DNA of 64,000 bases from Effrenium voratum (lineage: Eukaryota > Sar > Dinophyceae > Suessiales > Symbiodiniaceae). The DNA lies in assembly GCA_963377175.1 (NCBI GenBank), contig CAUJNA010003294.1:1538501-1602500 (forward strand), in the 5' to 3' direction. The notes below the pieces were generated by a model. The model saw only the letters and a program-made list of their open reading frames with translations. It did no database searches and was not told the origin of the DNA. Shown in pieces: positions 10,884-23,541 of this stretch. The stretch's first letter is position 1. Each line of letters opens with the position of its first letter. The position numbers and the translations under genes were made by a program.

Positions 10884-11751
10884 CTTTGCGCCCGCCGAAT
10901 TGGATGAGACTCCTGAGTCATCGATGACGCCCATGACGGCGAAACCAACCCCTAGAAAGACCTGACATGAAGGGAGCAACAGCGTAAGAGACAAACTTTC
11001 ACGACTGTAGCACTCGGGTCCTGACATTGCAGTACACTTGCATAGGACATATCTAAGTGGCATGTGTTTCTTTGTCGTTTAAAGCTTCACTGGGGTCTTT
11101 GGGGGGAGATGCAGCTGACGTGTAGGAGCACATCCAACAAAATAATGTAAGACTTGTGAGAGTTGACTACCCTTGAACTCTCACACGCATTGCACAACAC
11201 ATGCCGATTGCTACGTGTGGACTGCTTGCGTGGCTTCATCACAACAAAAAGTGCTTTGAAGATCACGAAAGCGCAAACATCTGGTCGGCAAACTCTCAGC
11301 AGAAAGCACTCTGGCTGCAAGCGGACTGGGATGGACTAGGTAAAGATCAGGCATGGCAGCTTTGGGCTTCTATACAATATGGCGTTCTTCACCAATGCAC
11401 ATGAGGGCATGATGTCTGCTATCCAAAGTTGACACTGCACGCACAATGCAACATGCAGCGGTATGGGAAGCAATGCAGCATGCAACTGCATGGGAAGATG
11501 TACTATGGCAGCTTGCTCCATCTGGCTTTCATGCCCGCTGCAACGCCGCTCTGCTTCCAATCGTACGATGCAAGCAAGAAAACACAGTTCTCGCCTCTTT
11601 GTACTGACAGCATGCCATCCTACTGGTAGACATGGGATGGCGTTGGATGAGCACATGCGCAATCAGTGCGATGCTGTGAGGTGTTGGGTGTTGGGTGTCG
11701 GGGGGAAAGCTGCTGATGTGGCCTCCAAACGTGGCTCAAAACGAAAACCGT

Positions 11752-11961
11752 TTAGTGATGAGACAAGCGTGGGCAGTCCTCGGCGATTTCGAGCTGCTTC
11801 ATTCGCAAGGCGGCTTCGGTTGCAAAGTCTTCGAAAACGATCATCTTCTCAGACCTTCCGAAGGCCAGGTCTTGTTGCTTCGCACCCAGGAACTGATATG
11901 ACGAGAGTCTTTGAGAATTGAGTGCACGTCTTGAAGAGACAAAGTCCGCCAACACTTTCAC
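11752..11961 (-). CDS. Possible coding segment, unrecognised
   Basis: The minus strand is open for about 70 codons with protein-like composition, including FLGAKQQDLAFGRSEKMIVF and EDFATEAALRMKQLEIAE. An acceptor-like catatcag precedes the first of these. The plus strand is also open here, so the strand is not certain. Confidence 0.33.
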   Translation of the reverse strand: MKVLADFVSSRRALNSQRLSSYQFLGAKQQDLAFGRSEKMIVFEDFATEAALRMKQLEIAEDCPRLSHH

Positions 11962-12000
11962 GGGCTATGGGCTGAGACGCTCAACGGCGTCGCATTTGAT

Positions 12001-12053
12001 GGAGGGGGGCGGGGGGGTTGAATGCTTTACATGTTGGGGGGGGGGGGGTTGAA
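12001..12053. repeat. Paired poly-G tracts
   Basis: Two G runs of 7 and about 14 bases, each followed by TTGAATG, form an imperfect tandem duplication. They could form G-quadruplexes. Confidence 0.85.
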
Positions 12054-12793
12054 TGGAACTCAAATGAGCATGCCAAGAACTGAGTGTACTGCATTCTGCC
12101 TCTCCCCGCTTCCTTGGCCCCTGGTCCAGAACACACCGAACTCCGCGCCTCTCTCCCCGCAGGGCGTGCTTTGGCGAGGGCAAGTAGTTGACGATGCCAA
12201 CAGTTGCAACCTCCTGGTGGGCTCATGGCGCAGCGCTTGCAAGCATACACTCAGGGTCACACTGCATGGGCGGAGGATGATGCCGGTTCCCACATGAAAG
12301 GGAAAGAAGCCGTACCAAAACACCGCATCCTCAGGTGTTGGACACGTTCCATTCAACCAGAGATGTCAGCAGCCAAAATCCAGTGACACCCTGAGACCGA
12401 CCCACAAAACCAACCACAAAAAAGGTGTTCGGAAAGAAATCGTTCATGCCTTTGAGTCCAAAGCTGTGTCCAGATTCCCTCGAATCATGCTCGAAGACCT
12501 GCACAAAAGTCGTGGGAGCTACCCTTGCCACCAATTTATGCATACCAACTAGTTCTCATCAACCTTCCCAGTCTAGGGCAACCCGCCACTTGATACTCGC
12601 CAAGCTTCAGCACCCTGATGCCACAAAGTTGACTTCAAAGCGACCTTGTGTGGTCCAAGGAGGGACCTCCGGAAGCTACTAGACCGGCAAGGACTTTAGA
12701 ACGACACATTACTTTTTCCAACAAACATCATTCAATTTCAGAGGTCGCCCTTTAGGCAGCAAGATCCAGAAATGGTCGACTTTTTCTAACGTC

Positions 12794-13180
12794 TCACGGG
12801 CACCATGGCCCGAAGCCGCTGACATCCCACAGAACGCGCAGCTCTCGCCTCTCGCTCCATGTTGGACTTTGAGTGCCCGCACATCCCCTCAGATGGCATA
12901 GGAGTTTCGCAAAGTGAATGACCCTTTTTTGACACCTGAAGAAACCAACCATTTTAAGCGACTCCCAATTAAGAGAAACACCCACGTGTGCTTCCATCAA
13001 GGCCAAGATTGATAAACCCAAGGTGCTCTCATCAGGCCTCTGGAGGCAGATTCTTCTGATGGCCCGGCAGATCGGAAGGTCTCTCCGCATAGGTTCTGCA
13101 CCAAGATAGGGGATAAGACTTCTAAGGCACGTCAAAGGAACGCATTGGGGTCCAATATCAGCACTGCTGCGATGGGGCAC
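12794..13180 (-). CDS. Open frame of 128 codons, doubtful
   Basis: This minus-strand frame has a varied composition (for example CRAIRRICLQRPDESTLGLS) but no recognisable domain. I found no splice sites that define it. Its length alone is not convincing in 64 kb. Confidence 0.22.
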   Translation of the reverse strand: MPHRSSADIGPQCVPLTCLRSLIPYLGAEPMRRDLPICRAIRRICLQRPDESTLGLSILALMEAHVGVSLNWESLKMVGFFRCQKRVIHFAKLLCHLRGCAGTQSPTWSERRELRVLWDVSGFGPWCP

Positions 13181-13275
13181 CTTACAAGTTTGTAACAGAA
13201 GTTGCGGTCCCTTTCAACCATCCACTACATGTTCTATCCTTGCGGCTCCCTTGCGTCACGCAGGAAATCCAGGTA

Positions 13276-13376
13276 CCCTCCCACCAATGAACATGGAACC
13301 TGACAGGGAGGTCCTGGAAGACCATTTTTCTTTTACGGGGACCCCCTGTCAGGTTCCATGTTTACTGGTGGGAGCA
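13276..13376. mobile_element. MITE with 31-bp inverted repeats and TA flanks
   Basis: The arm CTCCCACCAATGAACATGGA at 13278, continuing ACCTGACAGGG, returns inverted at 13344-13374 with two mismatches. TA lies outside at 13274 and 13377. It has the same architecture as the elements at 10260 and 10483. Confidence 0.72.
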
Positions 13377-13745
13377 TATGTAGGGGAACCACAACTGGAA
13401 TCCACGGCGTTTACGTTTTTGTCTTTCGTCTGCAGTCAGCATCCAATGCAGCTGTGTCGCGGTGCTGGAGTCACCTTCCAAGGAACTCATGGACCCATCC
13501 CGTCGAAAAAAAAACACAGGGCTTGCTGCAATGGACCCCAATGACCCGCTTTGCTACACCCCCAGCTGCTAGACAAAGTAGTAAACACCTGCTCAAAGGC
13601 ATATCATTTGCCAGCCCCCGACGAAACAATGATGCACCTGCTCAACTACACATCCAAAGATTCACTGGCTTGGCATTCGGCAACGATCCGTTGGGCCACA
13701 AAGCCTGGAAGAGCGACCGTTCAACTGGAGTGCACGTCTATAACA

Positions 13746-13822
13746 ATATATATATATATATGTATAACATATATATATATATATACATTATACTATATAT
13801 TATACGTATGTATATGTATTAT
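13746..13822. repeat. TA microsatellite
   Basis: Interrupted TATATATA runs, partly self-complementary. Confidence 0.93.
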
Positions 13823-14637
13823 ATCTTGCTTGAGAACGATTGGCATCCCTCACTGACCCGCCCTTCCTGCTGTTTGAAGCATCTGAAACCTACCCGATCG
13901 ATTTCCCGCGGGCTAACATGACAAGGCTATGTTCACCCTGCCTTGGCTCGGCAGTTGGGCCAAAAGTTGCTCGACGAAGGCGTCCTGGATCCCAGCAAAA
14001 GGACTGGACAACACCCGGCAGTTGGTAAGTGGTTGATATCCCAGTATTTTTAGGGTTTCCATCCATGCCAACCGGTCCGAAGTGAATTTTGAAAACAACA
14101 ACTCCTTTGTTCCAGGTGTTGATCCAAATCCGAAGCCGCATGGGCCCATGCAGGTCTGATGAGGGAGGGAAAACCTCAAACACTTGCAAGAGTCATAGAC
14201 AAACGCAGCTTTCCAAGTCTATCCTGGCAATGCTTTACCTCGGAGTTTCTGAAGAACCAACACAAATTGATACGTCCAATTCGAGATTTGGAGTTCTTCT
14301 CTTGGATGAAGGAAGGCTCGAAAAAGCCTGCCTCTTGGCGACCTCGCTTTATTTAAGAAGACATGGGGGTTGACTGGGCTCCCAACTGACCTGGTGGGAC
14401 ATATAAAAATATTTTCCGTGGTTTCCCGCAATGGTCATCCCATGTGAAGTCGGCTTTTGATCAACCCCCCCATGCCGTCGCCAGCCAAAATAGCACCTGC
14501 TCGGACTGCCGCTGCGCCAGGAAGACGCTCCACTCCTCACGAGCCCGCCGCCCCGGAATGTGCAGCGCTTTGGCGGTAAGCAAAGCGGCCGACTGGCGGG
14601 AATGTTTTCCATGCAGTTGCGGCAAAACTGGCTTTCA

Positions 14638-14752
14638 CGCCCCCAAACCACCCAGTTCAGTTCATAGCAACCCTGGTGACCCAACAGACGCCCCCAAACC
14701 ACCCAATTCAGTTCCGAAAATAACAACCCTGATGACCCAACAGCAAACCCTC
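14638..14752. repeat. Tandem duplication of about 52 bases
   Basis: GCCCCCAAACCACCCA, TTCAGTTC and CAACCCTGRTGACCCAACAG occur twice in the same order. The copies differ by a few substitutions and a short insertion. Confidence 0.8.
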
Positions 14753-15650
14753 CCCACAGCTCGAAGAACTACATCTGCGCCTAGCGGGTGCTCTGGGATC
14801 TTTGGAACTCAACGCCCTCCCTCACTTGACTCATCGTCACAAACGCTATTTGCCACACGCGGAATGCAGCACCCTCCACACAACCTTGACATGTAAAGAA
14901 CTAAAAAGGCGGCGGCACCCATTTAAATTCTGGCAAGACTATCTCCAACCTTCTACCCGACTCGGTCTTCAGCAAGTGCCTCACCTCTCACATGGACCGT
15001 GCGCGTCCTCGCGGAGTTCAGCCCACTGTCTGCCTTGCAGTGCCCACTTTGAGACTCCCTTTAAGTTCAAGTACGGAAGTCCCGACCCATACCAAGAAAC
15101 AACATTCAGTCATTCACAAAGCAGTCGAATGTATGATCCGTCCGAGTTTCTTGGCGTTTTAGAACAGAAGCATCCTTGAACACGTGCTTGCGGTTGGTGA
15201 CCGACCCTGCATAGCAATGGAAACCAATACCAAGCCTAGTCAAGTGTTGGCAACTCACACTGGAACCAAGGGCCCCCTATGTAATAACTGTTCCCCCCAT
15301 ACACACACCCACACACACACACACAAATGGGCCGAACACAGTGGACAATCGTGCGACATCTCTTCAGGGACAACCCACCTGGCTCGCACACAAAAGCGAG
15401 ATCTGCAGGGGGGAGCCATCGAGCTATCGCGTTGCCAGGCCACGCAGCTCCGAGCGGGGCGCAAAGGTCGGGGGAGGTAGGACCTGGAGCCAGGTTCGAC
15501 CGAATTGGCGTCCATAGTTGTCTCAAGGGATCCTTTGCATATCTTTAAACTCAGCCAAGCTGGACGTTCAGAGAGTCCAAGATGACTTGGCTACTCAGGC
15601 AAGAGGATGCAACACAGAAACATGATCCGAACAGACACACCACAACCTAC

Positions 15651-15767
15651 CTTGACCTGATAGTGAAGACGACTAAGAACCAGTTGATCCATATTCCCAC
15701 TTCTGGCAGACGGCATCTTTGACAGAAAAATATGTTTCGCGAATCTTTGCAGCTCCATCACCACACC
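15651..15767 (-). CDS. Exon of unrecognised minus-strand gene
   Basis: A 117-base exon of exactly 39 codons reads GVVMELQRFAKHIFLSKMPS then ARSGNMDQLVLSRLHYQVK. The acceptor is ggctccaag and the donor is a strong GTAGGTTGTG. Composition suggests a helical soluble domain, but I do not recognise the family. Upstream minus-strand sequence at 15900-16050 reads FAEASWRHVCDSLPVLGM before a possible GT donor and may be an earlier exon. Confidence 0.58.
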
Positions 15768-16199
15768 CTTGGAGCCATTGTTGCTGCTGCAGTTCACCCT
15801 GTTCACTTGCGCTGGCAGCTTTGCAGCAGCATGAAATGAAAGCAATCACTCATTCGGTGCGCTTGCCACTGCTCCAATGTGCGGAAGTAACAAGCTACTA
15901 GTCCAGCCAACGTCTTGGTTTGCACCATTCCCAGCACAGGCAAGGAATCACAAACATGCCTCCAAGAAGCTTCAGCGAAATCTTTCGCGGAAATCACGCT
16001 TCTCTTTGGCAATTCGCGGATCTTTCGGGTACAAATGCCTTTACTACGGTCCACAGCATCTCAAATGCCCAGTGGCCATGGGAAAAAAAGGTCATCCTTT
16101 TTTGGTTGGTTGACTTTAAAGCGGAACCCTTCCCAATAAAAGGAAAACCACTGGGCAACTGGGGTACAAGTGCTAAGGACCTTTTGATCACCCCCGTGC

Positions 16200-19100
16200 C
16201 ATTCTCTTCCAAGTTAACTTTGCTCCTGCCTCCTTGTCGCCCTTCTCACCGGCTTCACTGTCATTATTCTCCTCAAAGCCGTCCATCAAAAGTAGAGCCC
16301 CTGTGCCTGTTGTTTGAGTAGCTTAAAGGAAATTGTGCTCAGCTGACACGTTCTGCAGCTTGCCTTGCACTTTCATGCGTCGAGCTTGTGATTGATGGCA
16401 AGTTGTCACCCAGACAGCCAACAGGTGGTGAATGAGAGCTGTCAAGAGTGCAACACAAGGAGTGAGCACTGGGTCCAATAGTCGGTGACCAGGCCTACTC
16501 GGCCTTCCCTTTGCAATGAGGACTTTGATGAAGTGTTGCTAAACCAAATTTGCAGGGCTAAACCAACCTTTTGCAAAATTGCTTCTAATCCAAATTGTTG
16601 CTAAACCTAACCTCGATTGGCTGGAAAACAATTCACATGTCCAGGAACGCAATGAGGATAGACAAAGCAAGAGGTCACATAGGGGAATTCCACTCTCCAG
16701 CCCGAAGGCCGTCCTGTCTCGCTGACATCCTGGCGCTGCGATCAATCAACTCACTCAGCTCTCAAACATCGAAGCATCCCTCAGGCTAGCAAAGGCACTG
16801 ATTATGCAGCTGAACCCCACAGAAGAGCGCTGGCGCCTGACTTCAGGCAATTATGGAGTCAAATCCAGTGGCGTTGCAGGCCTTTTGGGAGCTAATCGTC
16901 TTGTATTAACTCCAGTGAAATGCTGTAAACACGTAAACTCTCCGCAACATGGGCTGGGCGTTCAATGGTCTCATCGCTCCTTCGCCAGGTCGACTGAAGC
17001 CTCGCCCATCCACAGCAACCTCGCTTACGTAAAAGGACCTGCTGTATGTCAACTAATGCGCATATGAAATATTGCTGAATCACAATCATCTTGTACCTGA
17101 ATGCGACCGTTGATCTGCCTGCTTCTGCATTGATTTTTTGACTGCGAATGAGAATCGACGTGTCATCAGCACAAGGTTTGATCAACGCATATCAACACAG
17201 CAGCACAGTTTGATCTCGAATCTACATCTTTGAACCAGTGAACAAGCCTTCCTCTGCCATAGTTCGCTTTAGGCCCAAACTACTTCCTTGGGGCACAGCG
17301 TGGCTTTCTGCTTGCAAGCTGCAGCCGAGATTGGGCGAGGAGTCGCGCTTGATGTTGGAACCAGCAACTCCCCGCACTGCGAGAACAACATGCTGTCAAC
17401 AATAATGTTTAATAAGTACCAACCAAAGAAAACACAACGACCGCAAGCAAATGGTAATAACGGCAAGTACAGCAAAATCCTAATTGTTGGAATTCCTGGC
17501 CCACGCGTACTGAAATGACAAATGCATCAGCCACTGGAGTGAGGGTCACTCAATACCCAAACATTTACCCAGTTTCGGACTGAGCCTCAATGCGTCAGGT
17601 CCAAACTATGCTGATGCCAGGGTGCGAAGGCTAAAACGTATCCTGGCATGATCCTGTGTCTGCATGCCAAGGCCGACTAACATGGGGGGCCTACCTCCCA
17701 ACATCGTGCATTCAAACAACATGCACTGCCCATGGGCTGCATCACGTCTATCTCTGCATACAACATGTCCCCGCCATGGCGGAAATGCGCACGCAGCGCA
17801 ATAACTGGAGCAAAATCACGCTCTGCTTTTCTGGCACTTCATCCTGCATGGGGCTCACCAGTTTTGGGAGCCTTTCAGTGGTTGCAGTCAGCCTGCGGAG
17901 TTTGAAAACTCCTCGGGCCCTGGTTTGGTTCATTTACATCTGCCGAGCTGACAAGCCAGTTGCCGGCTTCAGAGTCAGACATGGGTATGAATTTGAATAA
18001 AGGACTCTTTGAGGGACATCATTTAGGTGGGGATTTGTGTCCGCCAATCACTTTTGTGGTGGTTCCCCATTAAAATTCATAGCCACATGGCTAACAGTGG
18101 GCAAACATGGCAATCATATTCAAGCGCACAAGGGAACAACTCAGCTAAACATCTCCTCAAAGTGCAAGCTTGGCACTCATGGACCGTCTTGGTCCACGAA
18201 CTTGTCCGCGGGTGGGCGCGCGCTTGCTGCCTGCTGCGTCTGAAAGAAACGTGTTGAACGGAAACATGTCGCAAGTCTTGATTTCTGGCCAAGAAATATT
18301 CAGACATGTTGTCTTGACCAAAAGCAAACAACTCCTGAAGTGAGCGGCTGCGATTTCAAGAAAACGAAGTTCGGGAGCCGATCCGAGCTATGTTGCAAAG
18401 GACTGAGAAATATGTCAACGCAGCACACAACGCGAACGCACACATGTATCTATGTATATATATATATGTTCGCTGTCCTATTTTGTGTCTTGCAATAGCT
18501 TTCATATATAGTCTTGGGGGACGTACAGCGTTTCCCAGAATTGCTTGGAATATTTTCTGGTGCTGCCCAATACTCCAGGTTTGCAAGTATACATTTGAAG
18601 GATCCAAAACGGCACACAAAGAGTGCATGTTTCAGGCCTCAAATTGAGGCTGTTTATTTACCAGTATAAATGTCATTTCATAGTAAACAACCTGACTGCT
18701 ACATTATTCAAGGGGCTCATAGAAATCAGGCACTAATGTTGGACACTGTTCAATCATTGAGTTGCACTGTATTTCCCTAACTCAGGACCCTCGTGCTGTC
18801 TGTTGTCGTCTATCATGAAAAGTGTCTTTCAAATTTTGTGGAGAACAAAGGGTTGACAAACGCACGCCTTCTTTTATATTCAATCTTTGATCCAGGGGAG
18901 AACGATCTCAGCCAATGCTGAACATCACCGATTGTTACAGCATTAATTATGTGCCAAGAAGCAGATCCATGTTTACAAACACGTATCTCCTACTGGCTTG
19001 GCTCAGTTTGTGCTTGGTTAAATTCAAATGAACTTAGACAAGGGAAATAACCCTTATGAAATTAGATCTGATTTTGGCTTCAGCTCGCAATGTCAATAGT

Positions 19101-19950
19101 CAATAGTTGCTTTCTGCGATTTTCTGTTTACTCGAAATGCACAAGGAACTGCAACCGGTTGAATTTGGCGTGAACTCGAGACGGATTGTGTTTCCTATGT
19201 TTGATTCTCATGGATGTTATTGACACTGAATGAATCGCATCAGATAAGCACCATGTTGATAGGGCATGCTTTGCAAGTAGCAAACTAAATAGCAATGCGG
19301 TTCCTCTTCCACAAATTGATGGTTTGCTGAGTTTCCCCTGAAAAAACAAAAACAACTTATTAAAGTGTGTGGTATCGAGGCCTGCTTAAGACAATCTAGT
19401 GATGCTTAGCACTACGGGGGAGGCGGCACTAGGCGGCAGCCCTGACATGCATAGTATATATTACAAATAACTTATGCGTTTGCTTGTTGACGTACATTTG
19501 GGCAAACAGGCATGGCCCGTGAAAGATGCAGGACTACCGCAGTGCCGTAGAATAGGTGTCGTACATGATTAAATATAATAACTGCAAGTTGCAACTCGCT
19601 AGTAGCAATCAGAAGTCAAACTTGCGCGCATGAGTTTGATTGGCCCCTAGCAACATTGGCCATCTCTCAATTCGTCCTCCTTTGGGATCAAGAGCTGCAG
19701 CAGGGTGAGACGGCCGAGCGGCATTCAGGCGCACCTCGCAAGCAAGCAAGTGTCGGGCGGCAAATGTCAACGGGTTCTCACACAGCTGCACGTCACTCAG
19801 CACCTTCCTGGTTTTGCAAAACACATCCTCCACCCATCCACCATCCAACCCCCCATCCACCCATCCACCCAGCCATCCATTGTCTTTCCAAGTGGGGTCC
19901 AAATTTTTGGTTCGGCTTCGAAAGCTGCATGGTGAAAATTGTGAGCTCCA
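16200..19950. other. Long stretch without an assigned gene
   Basis: It contains a short TA run near 18455 and a CCAT/CCAC repeat at 19828-19880. A minus-strand segment at about 17775-17900 reads LVSPMQDEVPEKQSVILLQL and may be an exon. The AT-richer part 18650-19600 shows no coding signal. Confidence 0.4.
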
Positions 19951-19959
19951 GGCGGCTGC

Positions 19960-20033
19960 AGGCTGCTGAGGATCCAGTCCATGAACTCCGCACCATTGAC
20001 CTTCGGAGAACTCGCTCTGATGGAATCCACGGT
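19960..20033 (-). CDS. Exon of unrecognised minus-strand gene beside a MITE
   Basis: After the acceptor gtttcgtcag at 20034 the minus strand reads TVDSIRASSPKVNGAEFMDW then ILSSLQPP, clearly protein-like and better than the other two frames, which are also open. The donor is not certain. The inverted-repeat end of the MITE at 20043-20168 lies only about ten bases upstream of the acceptor, so that element forms the 3' end of the intron. Confidence 0.45.
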
Positions 20034-20042
20034 CTGACGAAA

Positions 20043-20168
20043 CCCATGGGTTAAAATCCGAATCGGTTGGCCCCCAGTGAACATCAACCAATCCAACCAC
20101 TAAAATAGGTACTGGAATGGGGGGGTGAATTCACCTACCAAAATGGTACCATTGGTTTTGACCCACAG
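20043..20168. mobile_element. MITE, TGTGGGTCAAAA family, type A
   Basis: Bounded by CCCATGGGTTAAAATCC and GGTTTTGACCCACAG. It contains type A words in reverse orientation to the copy at 597: CCCAGTGAACAT, CACTAAAATAGG, GAATTCACCTACCAAAATGG. Confidence 0.75.
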
Positions 20169-20329
20169 CCAGGTAGCCTCAAACCCAACGGTGGTTCATT
20201 ACACTACCCCCCAAAACAAACCCCCATGGGTCTAAGTCTATCTTGGGGTAGTCAAAAAGTGGAACCCGGCTCACGCCAAGTTGCCACGTTGTAAGGAAGG
20301 CCATGTGGGACAGCCACGCCCACACATGA

Positions 20330-20665
20330 GCACAAAATCAAACACACGCCCACACCCACCCGCACCCGCACGCGCACACGTGCATGCAATCACGCACATG
20401 CACACGCAGCCACAACCATACCCACAGCAATACAGACACAGCAACGCCAACATACACACAAACACAGCTACATATACACACAAACACCCTCCGACAAACA
20501 GACAGGGGCACCAAGACACGCAAACTGAGAAAGTGAGAAAAAACAACCACACAGACATGCAAGCACACAAACATATCGATGCGAGTATGATAGACACGCA
20601 AAGAGCCGCATGCAGAGACACGCGGAGACTCAGAGGAACCACAGAGCCACGAAGACACTCGCAAA
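20330..20665. repeat. CA-rich degenerate repeat
   Basis: Imperfect CACACGC, CACACAA and CAGACAC words over about 330 bases. The open frames give only T/H/R- or V/C-rich translations. Confidence 0.85.
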
Positions 20666-20866
20666 ACAAAAAACAGCAATATCAACAACCTGTAGGACCT
20701 ACAGCCATACACCCTGGCTTACGTGTCGGACCCCGCACAAGGACTCCCGGCCGAGCCATCCTGCGCCTTAGGCGAGGCCTTGAGGAGTTGTTGGATGTCC
20801 TGCGAAGGGAGACGCGACAGGAAGCAAATGGGGTGGGGTCTTGACTGCCTTCGCTTGGGTTCACAC

Positions 20867-20935
20867 TGATGTAGAAAATCCTTTGGACCCCCCCCTTTTG
20901 CAACAAGCCAACTTTCTAGGGGTACCTTCCCCATT
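20867..20935 (-). CDS. Exon of unrecognised minus-strand gene
   Basis: This 69-base exon follows a good acceptor (cccctccctggacag), reads MGKVPLESWLVAKGGGPKDF then LH, and ends at a GTGTGAAC donor. The next minus-strand stretch (20750-20830) reads QDIQQLLKASPKAQDGSAG and may be the following exon. Confidence 0.4.
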
Positions 20936-20999
20936 CTGTCCAGGGAGGGGGTAAGGGCTTGACTAGGTGGTGTTGGGCGAGCAAGTTGTCCTCGGACTT

Positions 21000-22190
21000 G
21001 AACTAGCATTGCTTCCAAACTGATTGGCAGGACTCGATGGCAAAGGAAGCAAATCGAGGCTGGCTTGTGGCTAGCGCACTTTAGGGAAGCCAAGAACACA
21101 ACAACGGAAGAACGCAAGCAATCCGGCCAAGCCAAGCCATGCCAAGCAAGCAACCCAAAGAGCAAGCGCATGCACAGGCAAGCACGCATGGCATGCAAGC
21201 ACGCACGCAACAAACTCACAAACGCGAAAGCCAGTCAGCCATCAAGCCATCAGAAACCAACCAAACATGCCAAACCAACCAAACGAACAAACGCACTCAA
21301 GCCACTCCCATAAGCATGTCACATCACATCCATACAGCACAACAGGCTTGACTGCCCCGCTTCTGCTCGAAGCATGCTTCCTCACCAGAATACGGGCAAA
21401 TAAGTCATATTTGCTCTGCATATTCCAAATAGTACTCTGTCTACACTATGGTAACCAAGCTCACTCAAGCTCTCTGAATGAATTTCCAAAACTGTGAGTG
21501 TCCTTTTGTTATTTTGGAAGAGCGTACGCAGCAGAGACGCTTTTGCCAGTCTGACGAGTGGTTTCAGACTTCCCTTGGACCGAAATGCGGAATCGTGTCA
21601 GTCCAACCTCCTCAGTGAGTGTGTTGTCAATCTTCCGCAGGAATCTCCGCAGCTCCTTACCGCAGAAGGGTCAGTGATTCTTGGCATTTATGCCTGGTGC
21701 TTGAGTTTCTGGCATGCTGAGAGCCCCCAGTCTAGTTTGCAAGTTGGAACTGCATTTTGATCCTCAATCTAACAGCTTGGTGGGTTCCAGTACATCATGT
21801 AGAGAATCCAGGGCGGCATTGTTGCCCACTTTGGGGGGGTTCTCAAAACTATCCTCCAGGTGTTTGGTGTCCTCTCGGCTTCGTTTCAACACCATCCAAA
21901 AAGGGTTACCTTCGAGACAGACCCACCTACAGCCAAAAGAGTGCATGCTCCAAGGCTTAGCCGTCTCCCGGTCCCCCGTCCTCTGCTTTCAGGGCGCCAC
22001 TGAGCCCAAGGTTTTGCAGCGCCCTCGGGGCGATTTCGCTGAGAAAACGGCTCTGAGTTTGCATCGCTCACGTTTCGGCCGGATCTTTGAGGAAAATCCT
22101 GCAAGCCCCGCAAAACCAAAAAAAACATCGAGCAAATGGGAATGATACACAAATACGGGGGATGTGAGATTTGATACTGTGATCTGTCAG
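21000..22190. other. No assigned gene
   Basis: CAAGC/CAACC-type simple sequence lies at 21115-21300. The remainder has overlapping short frames on both strands without decisive splice sites. Confidence 0.4.
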
Positions 22191-22199
22191 TTTGCATCC

Positions 22200-22355
22200 A
22201 AATAGATGCAGCTGCTCCAGCAGTTGCTGCCGGAATGGCTAATTTCAACTTCTCAAGATGCTTAACGTCTCGTCTGGATGAAGGGTCTGCACAGCGCAGG
22301 TATGGCAAGGAATTGGCATGGCACCTGCATTTCCTTTCTATTTCAGCTGCATTCT
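22200..22355 (-). CDS. Probable exon of unrecognised minus-strand gene
   Basis: The acceptor tttgttccttgcag is strong. The frame then reads NAAEIERKCRCHANSLPYLR, CADPSSRRDVKHLEKLKLAI and PAATAGAAASIWMQT. The 3' end is arbitrary because the frame stays open into less protein-like sequence. Confidence 0.42.
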
Positions 22356-22771
22356 CTGCAAGGAACAAAGAAGCAGCTCATTGTGTTGCCTGTGAAGGGA
22401 TAAAGCAAACATTTGCCGCCGACTTGGTCTGCCAGCATTTCCTACGCGCATGTTGCTGCCGCCCCTCCCTCTCCCAGAAAGTTAAGTCGAAGTCTCTGCG
22501 TTCGGAAAACTTGGGGCTTCCGCCCTTGGACATTCTGCCTCGTCTTGGCCTCAGGCAAAGCAAAATGCACCAGGCCCGACAGCATATTGTAGGCATATTC
22601 TTTGCGTGCCGCTAGGCTCTGCTATACAAGATCGAAAACATTTCAAAACATACTGAACTCAATTCGTTGCAAACCAAGTACATCGTTGCCAGCCTGAGAA
22701 AGTTTCAGTACGGCATCTGCCAGCAAGAAAAAGACCAGAGACCCCTCCACTTTCATCACCTGTGGAACCCC

Positions 22772-22829
<58 letters not shown>
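22772..22829. repeat. CT microsatellite
   Basis: An uninterrupted run of about 28 CT units. Confidence 0.98.
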
Positions 22830-22831
<2 letters not shown>

Positions 22832-22862
22832 GTGCACTTTCTCCAGCGACATTTTTCACATG

Positions 22863-22957
22863 GCTGTGGGTCAAAAATATGTACCCCAATTGGAACCCTA
22901 GTAAGTGGAAACATGGACTTAAAACTGCAGTCCCCTGGTGTAATTTTGACCCATACC
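22863..22957. mobile_element. MITE, TGTGGGTCAAAA family, type B
   Basis: Ends are GGCTGTGGGTCAAAAAT and TAATTTTGACCCA. The middle has TACCCCAATTGGAACCCT and AAGTGGAAACATGGAC, shared with the copy at 47792. Type B differs inside from type A but keeps the same ends. Confidence 0.75.
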
Positions 22958-23312
22958 CACATCCCTGCAGCCCTCAGGACTTAGAGCATGGCCAAAAGTG
23001 TGTTGCCGATGGGGTGGATGCCCAGCTTCTTGAAGTCTGCCTGGCTTCAAGTAACAAGCCACCAATATCCGACCCATGCCACGGGATGTTAGTGGATTGT
23101 TTGCACTTTTTCTGCGGCTTTCATGCGTTTAGCCGTCAAGGCCACGCGGGAGCACCATCCCACCTGTGCTCGATCCATCCCACCTGTGCTCAATGCCTCG
23201 CAAAAAAAGGGAGAAACACTGGACCGATCCTTTGTTCGAAACCCTTTGCAACCGCGGGGTTGCGAGAAAACATATAAAGGATCGTGACACGACATCCTTC
23301 CATAGCATAACA

Positions 23313-23420
23313 TGGGCGTGCCTCAAAATTATCCAGACCCAGGGATACGCAGGATTTAGTCTTTGTTGCCGTTTACCAAGGTACCTTTTTGGGATTCCCG
23401 TTTTTTGAGCCACAGCCACA
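23313..23420. mobile_element. Probable decayed MITE of the same family
   Basis: The right end TTTTTTGAGCCACAGCC resembles the family terminus. The left end GTGCCTCAAAATTAT is a weaker match. Internal TTTACCAAGGTACC and TTTTTGGGATTCC resemble type B. It lies about 50 bases into the intron after the exon at 23470-23541. Confidence 0.4.
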
Positions 23421-23469
23421 TCTGGCTTTCACCATGGTATGAACCTTCGCACTCGATACCGGCTGTGAC

Positions 23470-23541
23470 CTGTCGCGCCTGCATCTCACGCTCCCCGTTG
23501 CTTGGGGCCAGCATGAAGCGGGCTGCCGACGCCCCAAAGGC
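23470..23541 (-). CDS. Exon of unrecognised minus-strand gene
   Basis: Exactly 24 codons between the acceptor gcttcgtgcag and the donor GTCACAGC. It reads AFGASAARFMLAPSNGERE then MQARQ with GC-rich codon ends. The family is not identified. Confidence 0.55.

Noticed and set aside
16068..16157. GCCCAGTGG...CCACTGGGC inverted repeat as a MITE
   Set aside because: Only nine paired bases with a weakly paired interior; below what I accept as an element.
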